A stretch of DNA of 33,025 nucleotides from an uncultured Peptococcaceae bacterium (lineage in GTDB: Bacteria > Bacillota > Dehalobacteriia > UBA4068). Below the pieces are notes generated by a model. It had not been told where the DNA came from. It did no database searches and saw only the letters and a list, made by a program, of their open reading frames with translations. The DNA is taken from positions 1 to 33,025 of the forward strand of contig CASEQE010000083.1 of the NCBI GenBank assembly GCA_949289995.1, read 5' to 3'. Made by a program: the position numbers and the translations under genes. Positions 24,406 through 32,338 of this stretch are shown one piece after another (the stretch's first letter is position 1; each line of letters starts with the position of its first letter).

Positions 24406-27400
24406 CGATCGTCCTCCTTTTGTTGCTTTTTCTGTTCTTCCGCCAATTTTTGCCATAGTCGTTTGGCGCTTAGTTGTTCTTCCCCATGAACCGGCGCAAA
24501 TTCTCTGTCCAAACCGCATGCTTGTCGCTGATCGCATAAATCGCAAGCGACCCGGCTAGCCCAGCGGCGGGGACGGGCTGCGATCAAGCCTTGATACATT
24601 TGTTCGGCCGTTTCCATCAGCAATCGTTTTAAATGCTGGAATAATAAGCGCAATTGTTCTTCGCTGATGCCCGAGGAATTGGCGTAAAAGCCGCTTTTGG
24701 CAGAATATGCAACTTTGATCAGACGGGAATATCCGTCGATTTCCCGATCTGCCAACAAAACCGCTTCTTCATTTTTTACGGTTAATCCATTCAGGTGCAT
24801 GTCCGGCGGCTGATCGCCGTCAGCGCCGCCGTCAAAATCGTCGCGTACCGGCGCGTAATATATTCCGGCAGCCGCGGCCTCTTGGTCGGTAAAATAGAAA
24901 CTATTGGTTAGCACCGTTTGCAAATATACCAGCAATTGTAATCGTATGCCATTAAAAATATCCAGTGGCGTAATATTGGCCTGGCCGGTTTTATAATCTA
25001 CAATGCGAAACCAGGTTTTGTTTAGCCCTTTGGCCATATCTACCCGGTCGATTTGGCCGTACAGTTTTAATTGCTTTCCATGGGGCAAATCGATTACTAG
25101 CGCCGGTAGTCCTTGCCTATCGTCGCCAAAAGGCAGTTCGAAAGCCGCCGGTATAAATTCCCCGCCTTGAATGTTTCGGGCCGCTAACAGGAAGGAGGCG
25201 CTTAACGCCTGGCAAAAGCGACGGGAAATATAGCGATACCGGGAAGAACTGGCGAGAATACCCGAAAGAAAATCCGGGGCGTAGCGCTGGAAAGCTTCTT
25301 CGCTTAGGGCTTGGGCCAAGGGTTCGTCCACCTGGCGCCAATTCAGTTTGCGCCGTTGCAGGATACGTCCCATTTCCGCCAGGGACTGATGAAACAGTTC
25401 GCCCCGGTCGGCGGCGGTAATTTGATATTGCAGACGGGGCTTGAGTCCTAGCGTATAGCCGGCAAAAAAGGCGAAGGGACAGGAACGGAATTTTTCCAGA
25501 CGGGATACGCTGGCGCCGATATGCGCGCCATAAAGTTTGCGGCTGACGCTGGGCGCAAGGTTGCCCGACTGGGCCTGAAAGTTCAGGCCCTGCTGGATTT
25601 GCCCTAATTCCGGCGCCATATGAGGATTTTTTTCATACCAGCGATATGCTTCGTACCAGAAGGAGGCTATATTTTGCCCTTGGGCCGCTAGGGATAGCTG
25701 TTTCGCCAGGGCGGCGGCATCTAAGCCGCCGCCGCAAAGTTGCCGCCAACTGGCTAGATCGTCCAGATTTTCCGTCAGTAGATCCGGGAATAAGGCTTGC
25801 AGCTTATGGATAAGCGGGGAGGGAAGGCAAGCCGCTCCATCTTCATTTTTTTGGATATAGCTGATATAGAGGCGTTTGCCACAGCGGGTAAAGGCCAAAT
25901 AGGCCAAAAAATTTTCCGCCAACTGGCGCTGTCGCCCATCTGGAGCCAGCAGAATATGGGCTTGGGCCAATCGTTTACGTTCCATAATGCTAAACAGCCC
26001 GTCTTCTTCTATCTTTTTCGGCAAGGCGCCATCGTTGACGTTGAGCACAAACGCCGCCTGTACAGGCGGATGTACGCTGCGTTCCAAGGAGGAAACGAAC
26101 ACCTGATCCAATCCGGGGGGGGTTAAAGAAACGGTCAGATTCTGCCAGGCTCCATCTAACAGCGATATGGCTTCTTCTGGCTGCAGCGGCGTTTCCGCCA
26201 ACAGGGCGGCGGATTCGCTTAATGACTGTTGCAAGCTAGACCATGCTTGCCGGTGAATTTGGCTTTGACTGCCGTCTCCTTGTCGTGCCGTTTGCTCCGC
26301 CCACATTTCCAAGGTTTCGGCTACGCCGGTTTGACGCAACAGCGTAAGCAATTGGTCGCAGATTTGTTCTCCGGTAGCCTGTTTGCCCAGGGCCGTGCAG
26401 AACTGCTGCAAATTTTGGTAGCCTTGCCGTCTCCATTCGTCGATTTGTTGCAGCGAAACGCCCCATTGCTCCAGGCCTCTTACGCCGGTCCATGGCCCTT
26501 CTTGCCGCCAATGCCAAAGTTGTATGCCGTTGGCCAAACAGTAGTTTTCTAAAATATCGCATTGTTCTAGGGGTAAAGGAGAAAGGGGATTTTTTAAATA
26601 ACGAAATATCTGATCTTGTCGCGGTTGATAAGCCCAAACCGCCAAGGCGGCGCGGCAAAATTCAACCAGCGGATGGTAGAAAAGACTTTTGCGGCTATCG
26701 ATAAAATAAGGAATAGCCATTTCGTCAAAAATTTGCGGTAATAATTGTTCATATGGTTCCAAAGAACGAAGAATTACCGCCATATCTCGATAGCGCAAGC
26801 CTTCTTCTCGGGTAAGACGAATGATTTCCCGGCCAACCGCGGCGATTTCCTGCCGGCGGCTGGCTGCTTGGCCTAAACGGATTTGTTGCGGCGCCTGCCC
26901 GCAGGGCAATGCCGGGGAACAAGGTCGATTGGGATTGGCCAGGGCCCGCTCCCAAGCGCCAATTTCGTTGCCGGGGGCAAAACGGCCCTGTCCCGGCGAC
27001 AGCAAGGCCGGCGGATTTTCCGCGACTCCGTTTTGTTCCGCCAGACGGCGTATTTGGCTATAGCAATGCCACGGGGGATAAAAGATTTGTTCTTCGCCGA
27101 GAGGAGTTAAGGCTTCTCCAGCGTCCAAAGGCAAGGTTATGGTTACGGAAGCGGCCCGGGTTTGCCAGGCGGCGATCACGGTTAGTTCTTTGGGGGTAAA
27201 TTGATAATAGCCGTCGATAAAAATATCGGCTTCCGCTAAAAAATTTTTTTCTTGAACGGCTTCGGCTAAAAGGTCTAAAGCTTGGGGGTAGCTACCGTAT
27301 CCTTCCGACAAAGCCTGCAAATAATCTTCGTACAATAAGGCGATATCCTGTAATTTATCGCCAAAACGGCTGTTCCAGGCTATAGGTTGTGGCGTTTGGG

Positions 27401-27830
27401 CAACTTGTAACAATTGTTGGGGGCTTATATTATAAATATGGAATTCTTCCAGCGCCGAGCGTAAATTGCTGAGGAAACCATTTTGCAAGTAAGCGGAATG
27501 GAAGGTAGTTAATTCTTGCCGCCGCTTGCGAATCAGTTTTTTTAGCAATAGGCTTTTGCCGCAATCGCTGAGATTGGGAGGCAAAGATAGGTTGAGGCTT
27601 TGGGCGGCTTTCAGGCATAGCCGTTGAAAACTGGCAACTTCTGCGCCGCTGAAACCACCTCCTGGGCAACGTTCAGCCAGTTTGCGTTCATATATAAAAG
27701 TCGCCTGTTCCGGAACAATCAGCACTTGCGGCCGGCCCATCGGCTCCGCAGTCAGCGCCTGGGCAATCCGGTTCAGGCAATAATCGGTTTTACCGGTTCC
27801 TGCCGGTCCGAGAATCATTTTTAACGCCAT
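24402..27830 (-). CDS. addB: ATP-dependent helicase/nuclease subunit B
   Basis: AddB is the second nuclease subunit of AddAB and recognises the Chi-like site. The 1142-residue product has a P-loop GPAGTGKT (8-15), a degenerate helicase body, and a C-terminal RecB-type nuclease with IVDYKTGQ and QLLVYLQT. The iron-sulphur staple cysteines are visible: one in FRSCPFAFF and three in CDLCDQRQAC (1096, 1099, 1105). I chose ATG 27830 because GGAGG lies 9 bases upstream. An in-frame ATG at 27851 overlaps that site. addA follows by a four-base overlap. The upstream spacer (27831-27932) has a GGCCGG inverted repeat and a run of seven Gs, with no clear promoter, so transcription may come from upstream. 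Confidence 0.95.
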   Translation of the reverse strand: MALKMILGPAGTGKTDYCLNRIAQALTAEPMGRPQVLIVPEQATFIYERKLAERCPGGGFSGAEVASFQRLCLKAAQSLNLSLPPNLSDCGKSLLLKKLIRKRRQELTTFHSAYLQNGFLSNLRSALEEFHIYNISPQQLLQVAQTPQPIAWNSRFGDKLQDIALLYEDYLQALSEGYGSYPQALDLLAEAVQEKNFLAEADIFIDGYYQFTPKELTVIAAWQTRAASVTITLPLDAGEALTPLGEEQIFYPPWHCYSQIRRLAEQNGVAENPPALLSPGQGRFAPGNEIGAWERALANPNRPCSPALPCGQAPQQIRLGQAASRRQEIAAVGREIIRLTREEGLRYRDMAVILRSLEPYEQLLPQIFDEMAIPYFIDSRKSLFYHPLVEFCRAALAVWAYQPRQDQIFRYLKNPLSPLPLEQCDILENYCLANGIQLWHWRQEGPWTGVRGLEQWGVSLQQIDEWRRQGYQNLQQFCTALGKQATGEQICDQLLTLLRQTGVAETLEMWAEQTARQGDGSQSQIHRQAWSSLQQSLSESAALLAETPLQPEEAISLLDGAWQNLTVSLTPPGLDQVFVSSLERSVHPPVQAAFVLNVNDGALPKKIEEDGLFSIMERKRLAQAHILLAPDGRQRQLAENFLAYLAFTRCGKRLYISYIQKNEDGAACLPSPLIHKLQALFPDLLTENLDDLASWRQLCGGGLDAAALAKQLSLAAQGQNIASFWYEAYRWYEKNPHMAPELGQIQQGLNFQAQSGNLAPSVSRKLYGAHIGASVSRLEKFRSCPFAFFAGYTLGLKPRLQYQITAADRGELFHQSLAEMGRILQRRKLNWRQVDEPLAQALSEEAFQRYAPDFLSGILASSSRYRYISRRFCQALSASFLLAARNIQGGEFIPAAFELPFGDDRQGLPALVIDLPHGKQLKLYGQIDRVDMAKGLNKTWFRIVDYKTGQANITPLDIFNGIRLQLLVYLQTVLTNSFYFTDQEAAAAGIYYAPVRDDFDGGADGDQPPDMHLNGLTVKNEEAVLLADREIDGYSRLIKVAYSAKSGFYANSSGISEEQLRLLFQHLKRLLMETAEQMYQGLIAARPRRWASRVACDLCDQRQACGLDREFAPVHGEEQLSAKRLWQKLAEEQKKQQKEDDR

Positions 27831-27932
27831 ACGATTCGTCCTCCGCATCATGGACGGCCGGTTTTTCCCGTGCAGGGGGGGCCGGCCAAAACTCGATCAA
27901 GCAGCTTTTGCGGGGATTGGGCAAATACCAAC

Positions 27933-28428
27933 CTACGCCCGCTTTTTTAGGAAACGGCGGGCCAGGTATGGTATGTTGCCGGTATATTCTTCCGGTATTT
28001 TTAACATACGCCTTATGAAACTGGCGGCTTCGTTCAAATCTTTCCGTGGTTGCCCAAAATCATGGCTCAGCTGCCGGTATTGCAAGCGATAGCAAATTTC
28101 CTGTAGCGGTGCGGCGATAAAACAGCCGTTATGACAAGAATAGCCCGGCCAGGAGGTATGTAGAAGTTCCGCCGCCTGCCGGCGCAAATGATCGACGGCT
28201 ACCGGACATGTATCTACCGCCACCACCTGACGGTAAAAACCGGCTAGATACAGGCTGGTTATCCCGGGGCCGCAACCGATATCCAAAACCGTATCCGTGG
28301 GCAGAATGTCTTGCCGTAAATATGGACCGAAGGGTTGATGGGGATAGTCCAGGACGGCGCAAGCCCGTTCATATTGTTCAATGGATTCCGCCGTCCAAAA
28401 GCATGTTTGTTGCCCAATATATGGACAC
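27933..28428 (-). pseudogene. Broken SAM-dependent methyltransferase gene
   Basis: The main frame encodes FWTAESIEQYERA, then DTVLDIGCGPGITSLYLAG and VVAVDTCP, the SAM-binding core of a class I methyltransferase, and ends with DFGQPRKDLNEAASF before a basic tail. It has no usable start in frame. The likely start is GTG 28428 (AAGGAG five bases upstream, TAGTG overlap with the previous gene), but that frame stops after 16 codons. Removing one T from the run TTTT (28397-28400) would join the frames and give MLWTAESIEQYERA, which looks like the proper N-terminus. The region after VDTCP also seems to lack about 80 residues of the usual fold. I read it as a pseudogene; a sequencing error could explain the frameshift but not the deletion. 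Confidence 0.65.
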
Positions 28429-29102
28429 TATCTCTCCTTTTGTGCTGGAAATATCATTTGATCCCAGGGAAAATCCATTAAATTATAAAGATATACATCA
28501 GCCGCTTCTTGAATTTGTGTTTTTTGCTTGTCATTGGACGCATCTTCTATGGCAATAATGGGAAATCCGGCCTGCTTTGCGGTATAGATGGCATGATAAG
28601 CATCTTCAAATACCGGCGTTTCTTCTTTGCTTGTACCAAGAGCAGCCAAGGCTTTTTCATATATATAGGGTTCATTTTTATCTTTTCCCGCTTCGCGGCA
28701 ACAAATTGTATAGTCAAAGTAATGCAGAATTTTTAGCTTTCGTAAAATTGGCTCTAGTAATAGCCGGTCTGTAGCAGTAGCTAGAGCCATTTTTACGCCT
28801 TGACGCTGCAAACCGGTCAATAATTCTGCAGCGCCAGGCTTGAGTTCAACTTTTTCCCGATAAGCCCATTCCATTACGGCATAAATATCGCGAACGATTT
28901 GTCGCGGTGGTTTGGCTACGCCAAAGATCTCGTGAAACATACGAGCCGTTTGTTCTACGCTGCGGCTACGCACCAATTCGCTGTAATTGTCCGGAGGTGT
29001 GATGCCCAAATTGGTTAAGTATAATTTACCGGCATTGCGCCAATAGTACATGGAATCGATTAAGGTTCCATCCATATCAAAAATTGCCCCGCTAATGTTC
29101 AT
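28428..29102 (-). CDS. HAD-superfamily phosphatase (subfamily IA)
   Basis: It is a small-molecule phosphatase or phosphoglucomutase-like enzyme, with unknown substrate. The 224-residue product has motif I DMDGT (9-13), a helical cap domain (about 18-85), motif II LATATD (107-112), motif III Lys in EAGKDKNEP (138-146) and motif IV VFEDAYHAI (164-172). The start ATG 29102 has GGAG (of GGAGAG) 9-12 bases upstream. The next frame, the broken methyltransferase, overlaps its TAG stop by one base, so they were once coupled. Confidence 0.9.
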   Translation of the reverse strand: MNISGAIFDMDGTLIDSMYYWRNAGKLYLTNLGITPPDNYSELVRSRSVEQTARMFHEIFGVAKPPRQIVRDIYAVMEWAYREKVELKPGAAELLTGLQRQGVKMALATATDRLLLEPILRKLKILHYFDYTICCREAGKDKNEPYIYEKALAALGTSKEETPVFEDAYHAIYTAKQAGFPIIAIEDASNDKQKTQIQEAADVYLYNLMDFPWDQMIFPAQKER

Positions 29103-29192
29103 CCTTGCGCTCTCCGCTAGATTATTTTGCTATTTTTTCATTATCGTTTCCCAGCCTTGCCCGCTAAATTATGGCAGGCGGCTTCGTATAGG

Positions 29193-29217
29193 GAAAATCT
29201 CATCATGAAAATCTCAT
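29193..29217. repeat. Two direct 11-bp repeats upstream of the HAD gene
   Basis: GAAAATCTCAT occurs twice with a 14-bp period (29193-29203 and 29207-29217), and a related ATCATGAAAATC recurs at 29274-29285. They lie in the 284-base gap between the HAD gene and the panE terminator, about 95 bases from the HAD start. They could be operator half-sites. A TATAAT on the plus strand (29225-29230) and TATACT/TATATT on the minus strand are nearby, without good -35 boxes. Confidence 0.4.
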
Positions 29218-29284
29218 AATATAGTATAATTCGCGCCGGAAAGGGCTTTCGCCTTTTGTCGCGATTATTTTTTATCATGAAAAT

Positions 29285-29317
29285 CAAGAAAAAGGACGGC
29301 AGTTATGGGCCGTCCTT
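29285..29317 (-). terminator. Terminator after panE
   Basis: On the minus strand AAGGACGGC (29317-29309) pairs with GCCGTCCTT (29300-29292) around an eight-base loop, followed by TTTTTCTTGATTTT. It lies 70 bases past the panE stop and closes the cysS-to-panE unit. Confidence 0.9.
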
Positions 29318-29386
29318 AGGACTTTATCCGGTTTTATGTATGCGGTTTTGTAACTTTGTTTTTGGTCTCTATAATACGCAAAAGCG

Positions 29387-30313
29387 TCAATAACTATCTC
29401 GTTTGCCCTGAATAGCGACAACTCGGCGTATGGTACGGATATTGGCCGGCGTATCTACGCCGTTTAATTCGCCGATACGCACGATACTTCCGTTAATCGC
29501 GCCAATTTCTGTAAAACGGCCCCGTTGTACATCGTTGAGCATAGAAGAACGATAGGCGGCGGAAGAACGGCAAGCATCCAAAACCGCAGCCCAGATTTCA
29601 CCATAATCCAACGGTACGCCGGCTTTTTGCGCTACTGTAACGCCTTCTACGGTTAATTCTACCATATCGCGGACAATATCGGGATCTTTGGGTAAAGCGC
29701 CGTTGTTGACTTTATGGATGGCGGATAAAGGGCCAAGCACGGAATCGATAATCAATTTTTTCCAACGTAGCGGCTCAATATCCGTAGTAGCGCCGGCGGG
29801 TAGATTGCAATTGTTAAACAATCGGGCTTGATCCATAGCTTGCTGCAAAGATTCTTTGAGCAGCGGCGCCACGATTGTTAAGCCGCTGGCGGTATGTTGG
29901 ATTTCGCCGGCAGATAATTCATAGCCGCTATGGTAGGTCATACCCAGGCAAATTTTATTTTTGGCAATGCGGCGGCATAGTTCTTCCTCGTTGCCCAACC
30001 CGTTTTGCAGGGAAACCACCATGGTTTTATCGCCTATCGTTTGGGCAATATCCCGGGCGGCTCTAGCGGTATGATATGCCTTTACCAAAACGATAAGCAA
30101 ATCCGCTGGCGGCGCTTCTTCCAGAGAAGGGTATACCGGAACCATAACGTGCTGGTCGTTACCATCCATTTCCCGAATGACGATCCCGTCCGTGCCGATT
30201 TTTTCCAGCTTTTGGCTATCGATATCGTAAAGGCCCACGTCTGCTCCGGCGTCTTTCATCTTCGCCGCAAAATAGCAACCCATGGAACCAGCGCCAATAA
30301 TGATCGTTTTCAT
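29387..30313 (-). CDS. panE: Ketopantoate-reductase-family protein, divergent PanE
   Basis: PanE reduces ketopantoate to pantoate with NADPH. The 308-residue product has the Rossmann motif IIGAGSMG (5-12), VSLQNGLGN and the C-terminal domain with RWKKL and SSMLNDVQRGRFTEIGAING. The catalytic lysine of RWKKL is kept. However, the usual Asn residues of the following helix (N-x3-N before PLTA in the E. coli enzyme) are Asp and Gly here (IIDSVLGPLSA), and TEID is TEIG. I chose ATG 30313: AAGGAG lies 10 bases upstream, and the longer frame to 30427 overlaps panB. It follows the panB-like gene by 28 bases. Its substrate may not be ketopantoate. Confidence 0.82.
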   Translation of the reverse strand: MKTIIIGAGSMGCYFAAKMKDAGADVGLYDIDSQKLEKIGTDGIVIREMDGNDQHVMVPVYPSLEEAPPADLLIVLVKAYHTARAARDIAQTIGDKTMVVSLQNGLGNEEELCRRIAKNKICLGMTYHSGYELSAGEIQHTASGLTIVAPLLKESLQQAMDQARLFNNCNLPAGATTDIEPLRWKKLIIDSVLGPLSAIHKVNNGALPKDPDIVRDMVELTVEGVTVAQKAGVPLDYGEIWAAVLDACRSSAAYRSSMLNDVQRGRFTEIGAINGSIVRIGELNGVDTPANIRTIRRVVAIQGKRDSY

Positions 30314-30341
30314 CCGTACCTTGCTCCTTTTGGCGGTTTTG

Positions 30342-31175
30342 TTAATAAAGTTTGCGGGCTTCGTCTTCTTCCATGGGGGAAGAGTGATGGTCTTGCGGAA
30401 AAGCGCCGCTTTTGACTTCTGCGGCAAAATTAGCTATGGCTTGACCAATCGTATTGGCTAAGTTGGCATATTGTTTGACATAATGAGGCGGTTGCTCCAA
30501 AGATATGCCTAACATTTGCTGATAATACAGCAGTTGTCCATCGCAATATCCGCCGGAACCGATGCCTATTACCGGAATATCCACTTTTTCGCTAATCAAT
30601 TTGCCCACTTCAGCCGTAGCCCATTCCAGCAATATAGCAAAAACGCCGGCCTCTTCTAAGGCTTGCGCCGCTTCAACCAATTGCCAAGCTGCGCTTTCAT
30701 CCCGACCTTGGGGCATATCTTCCTGCCACAGACAGGCGGTTTGAGGCAAACGGCCGATATGCCCCATCACCGGTATGCCTCGCCGGGTAAAAGCTGCCGC
30801 CAAAGGGGCGATTTCGCTGCCGCCTTCCAGCTTTACTCCGTCGGCGCCTTGTTGAATTAAAGTTAAGGCGTTTTTTAGCGCTTCTTCCGTATTGGATAGA
30901 TAGGAGCCGAAAGGCATGGCCGCCACCAGCATGGCTTGCTGACAGCCTCGATCCACCGCTTTCAAATGATGCAACATATCTTCCATGGTCACCGGGATTA
31001 CCGTTTCATATCCTAATACGGTAGGGCCCAAAATATCGCTGACCAGGATAATATCCACGCCGGCTCGATCCGCCAAAACGGCAGAGGGATAATCGTGGGC
31101 GGTTAACATCACCAGTTTTTCTCCAGCCAACATTTTCCGGTTTAAATCGGCAATGCCGGTTTTGGTTTTTAACAT
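30342..31175 (-). CDS. panB: PanB-like hydroxymethyltransferase with altered active site
   Basis: PanB adds a hydroxymethyl group from methylene-tetrahydrofolate to 2-oxoisovalerate to give ketopantoate. The 277-residue product is clearly of this TIM-barrel family: TAHDYPSA (25-32), LGYETVIPVTMEDMLHH, MPFGSYLS, GVKLEGG (Lys115, Glu117), MGHIG (His139) and IGIGSGGYCDGQLL. Of the magnesium ligands, Asp47 and Glu117 are kept, but the Asp before MPFGSY is Ala86. GDSLG is SDILG, and the segment after the catalytic Glu184 is LEWATAEV rather than LECVP. ATG 31175 has AAGGAG upstream. It pairs with the divergent panE; panC and panD are not present. Function may differ from pantothenate synthesis. Confidence 0.82.
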   Translation of the reverse strand: MLKTKTGIADLNRKMLAGEKLVMLTAHDYPSAVLADRAGVDIILVSDILGPTVLGYETVIPVTMEDMLHHLKAVDRGCQQAMLVAAMPFGSYLSNTEEALKNALTLIQQGADGVKLEGGSEIAPLAAAFTRRGIPVMGHIGRLPQTACLWQEDMPQGRDESAAWQLVEAAQALEEAGVFAILLEWATAEVGKLISEKVDIPVIGIGSGGYCDGQLLYYQQMLGISLEQPPHYVKQYANLANTIGQAIANFAAEVKSGAFPQDHHSSPMEEDEARKLY

Positions 31176-31253
31176 ATTTGCAACTCCTTTTATTTGGCTG
31201 CAGCGTTTAGGGGCGCCGGCGGCTCCCCGTGGCCGCTCGGCCAAGCAAAACGG

Positions 31254-31934
31254 CTATCTTTGCCGGATTTCCACTTGACCTTTTTTGCAGCATTTATCTC
31301 CTTCGTAGCAAATCCCCTGACTTTCGCAGGTAGGACCGGCCTGGGCAAATAAGGCGGGCGCAGCTTTTTGCGCCTCTTGCCGCATTAGATGGGCCATGTG
31401 CCGGATTTCCCATTGCGCCCGGTTGCAACAACGCAACTGGAAAAAGTTTAACAGACTGCGGGCGTTCATGGTCATGATCAAATTGGTAGCGGTGGCGTTG
31501 GGCAAAATATAACGAGCATCTTCCGCCGCTATCCCTTGATCCAGAAAATGGCGGTATAATGCATCAATTTTATCCATCAGCTGCCGGTATTCTTGCTCCG
31601 CCTGTGGGGAACGGCTAATACTGGGCGGAACGATATAGGAAAAGTGGTTTTCCTTTACATATCTTTGGGATTTTTGACTATAAGAGGCCAGTCGGTGCCG
31701 AACCAACTGATGGGAGAGGGCGCGGCTGACCCCATCGATGGCAAAGGTAAAGGAAGCGTGTTCAAAAGGGGAAAAGTGGCCCATTTGCCGCAAACGGCTG
31801 ATGAAAGCCGCTGCATCTTGTTGCTGAAAAGCGGCGGCGATTTCTTCGCCGCTTTGGGAGGAATAACATAAGCGGGCGGCGGCGGCTACCACTTGTTCCG
31901 GATTGGGCGTATGGGTTAACAATTGTACGTGCAT
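31254..31934 (-). CDS. thyX: Flavin-dependent thymidylate synthase
   Basis: ThyX makes dTMP from dUMP using FAD, NADPH and methylene-tetrahydrofolate. The 226-residue product has the ThyX motif RHRLASYSQKSQR (79-91), HFSPFEHASFTF (53-64) and the dUMP-binding region NARSLLNFFQLRCCNRAQWEIR. The C-terminal tail carries five cysteines (CESQGICYEGDKCCKKG), as in several Firmicutes ThyX proteins. I chose ATG 31934 with GAGG upstream; the frame to 32018 runs into mrnC. It follows mrnC by 17 bases. The 78-base spacer to panB has GC-rich small hairpins. Confidence 0.95.
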   Translation of the reverse strand: MHVQLLTHTPNPEQVVAAAARLCYSSQSGEEIAAAFQQQDAAAFISRLRQMGHFSPFEHASFTFAIDGVSRALSHQLVRHRLASYSQKSQRYVKENHFSYIVPPSISRSPQAEQEYRQLMDKIDALYRHFLDQGIAAEDARYILPNATATNLIMTMNARSLLNFFQLRCCNRAQWEIRHMAHLMRQEAQKAAPALFAQAGPTCESQGICYEGDKCCKKGQVEIRQR

Positions 31935-31951
31935 AAAGGCCTCGAATTTCT

Positions 31952-32338
31952 TTATTCTGTAAATAAATAAGCCAACAATTCTTGTAGGCGCTGTTCCTGA
32001 CCGGATAGATGTAGCCAACCGATTAAAGCTTCCAAGCCGGTGGCGCGGCGGTAAACCGCGGCGCTGGCATGGGGCGGCTGGTGTCCGCTTTTGGCATTAC
32101 GTCCATGGCGAAATACTTCCCGTTCTTGATCGCTCAGACGGCATTCGATTTCCCCATATAGACGGCTTTGCCGCTCCGCATTCACATATTGCACGGCGGC
32201 TTTATGCAAATCTCCAACTTTGGCCATACCATGATCCACCAAATAGCGGCGGACGGTCAATTCATAAACGCAATCGCCGATATAGGCCAAAGCCAGAGGC
32301 GGCATTTGCTTTAATTCGTCTTCCGTATAGCGTTTCAT
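31952..32338 (-). CDS. mrnC: Mini-ribonuclease III
   Basis: It trims both ends of 23S rRNA precursor and lacks the double-stranded RNA-binding domain of full RNase III. The 128-residue product is the RNase III catalytic domain only: YIGDCVYELTVRRYL (19-33, Asp22 and Glu26), a central helix and HGRNAKSG (78-85), with TGLEALIGWLH near the end. The start is ATG 32338, overlapping the cysS stop by four bases (ATGA). The order cysS-mrnC-thyX is widespread in Firmicutes. Confidence 0.94.
   Translation of the reverse strand: MKRYTEDELKQMPPLALAYIGDCVYELTVRRYLVDHGMAKVGDLHKAAVQYVNAERQSRLYGEIECRLSDQEREVFRHGRNAKSGHQPPHASAAVYRRATGLEALIGWLHLSGQEQRLQELLAYLFTE

Noticed and set aside
24406-24546. Longer N-terminus for addA
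   Set aside because: It overlaps the addB coding region, while GTG 24405 has a strong ribosome binding site and a four-base overlap typical of coupled genes.
27850-27890. GGCCGG inverted repeat and G7 run before addB
   Set aside because: No T run for a terminator and no known operator pattern; it may only be a GC-rich spacer.
28428-28430. TAG read-through joining the HAD and methyltransferase frames
   Set aside because: Both frames are in phase across the TAG, but a ribosome binding site with an overlapping GTG and the T-run frameshift explain the arrangement better.
29225-29230. Perfect TATAAT on the plus strand
   Set aside because: No -35 box at the right distance and no plus-strand gene downstream.
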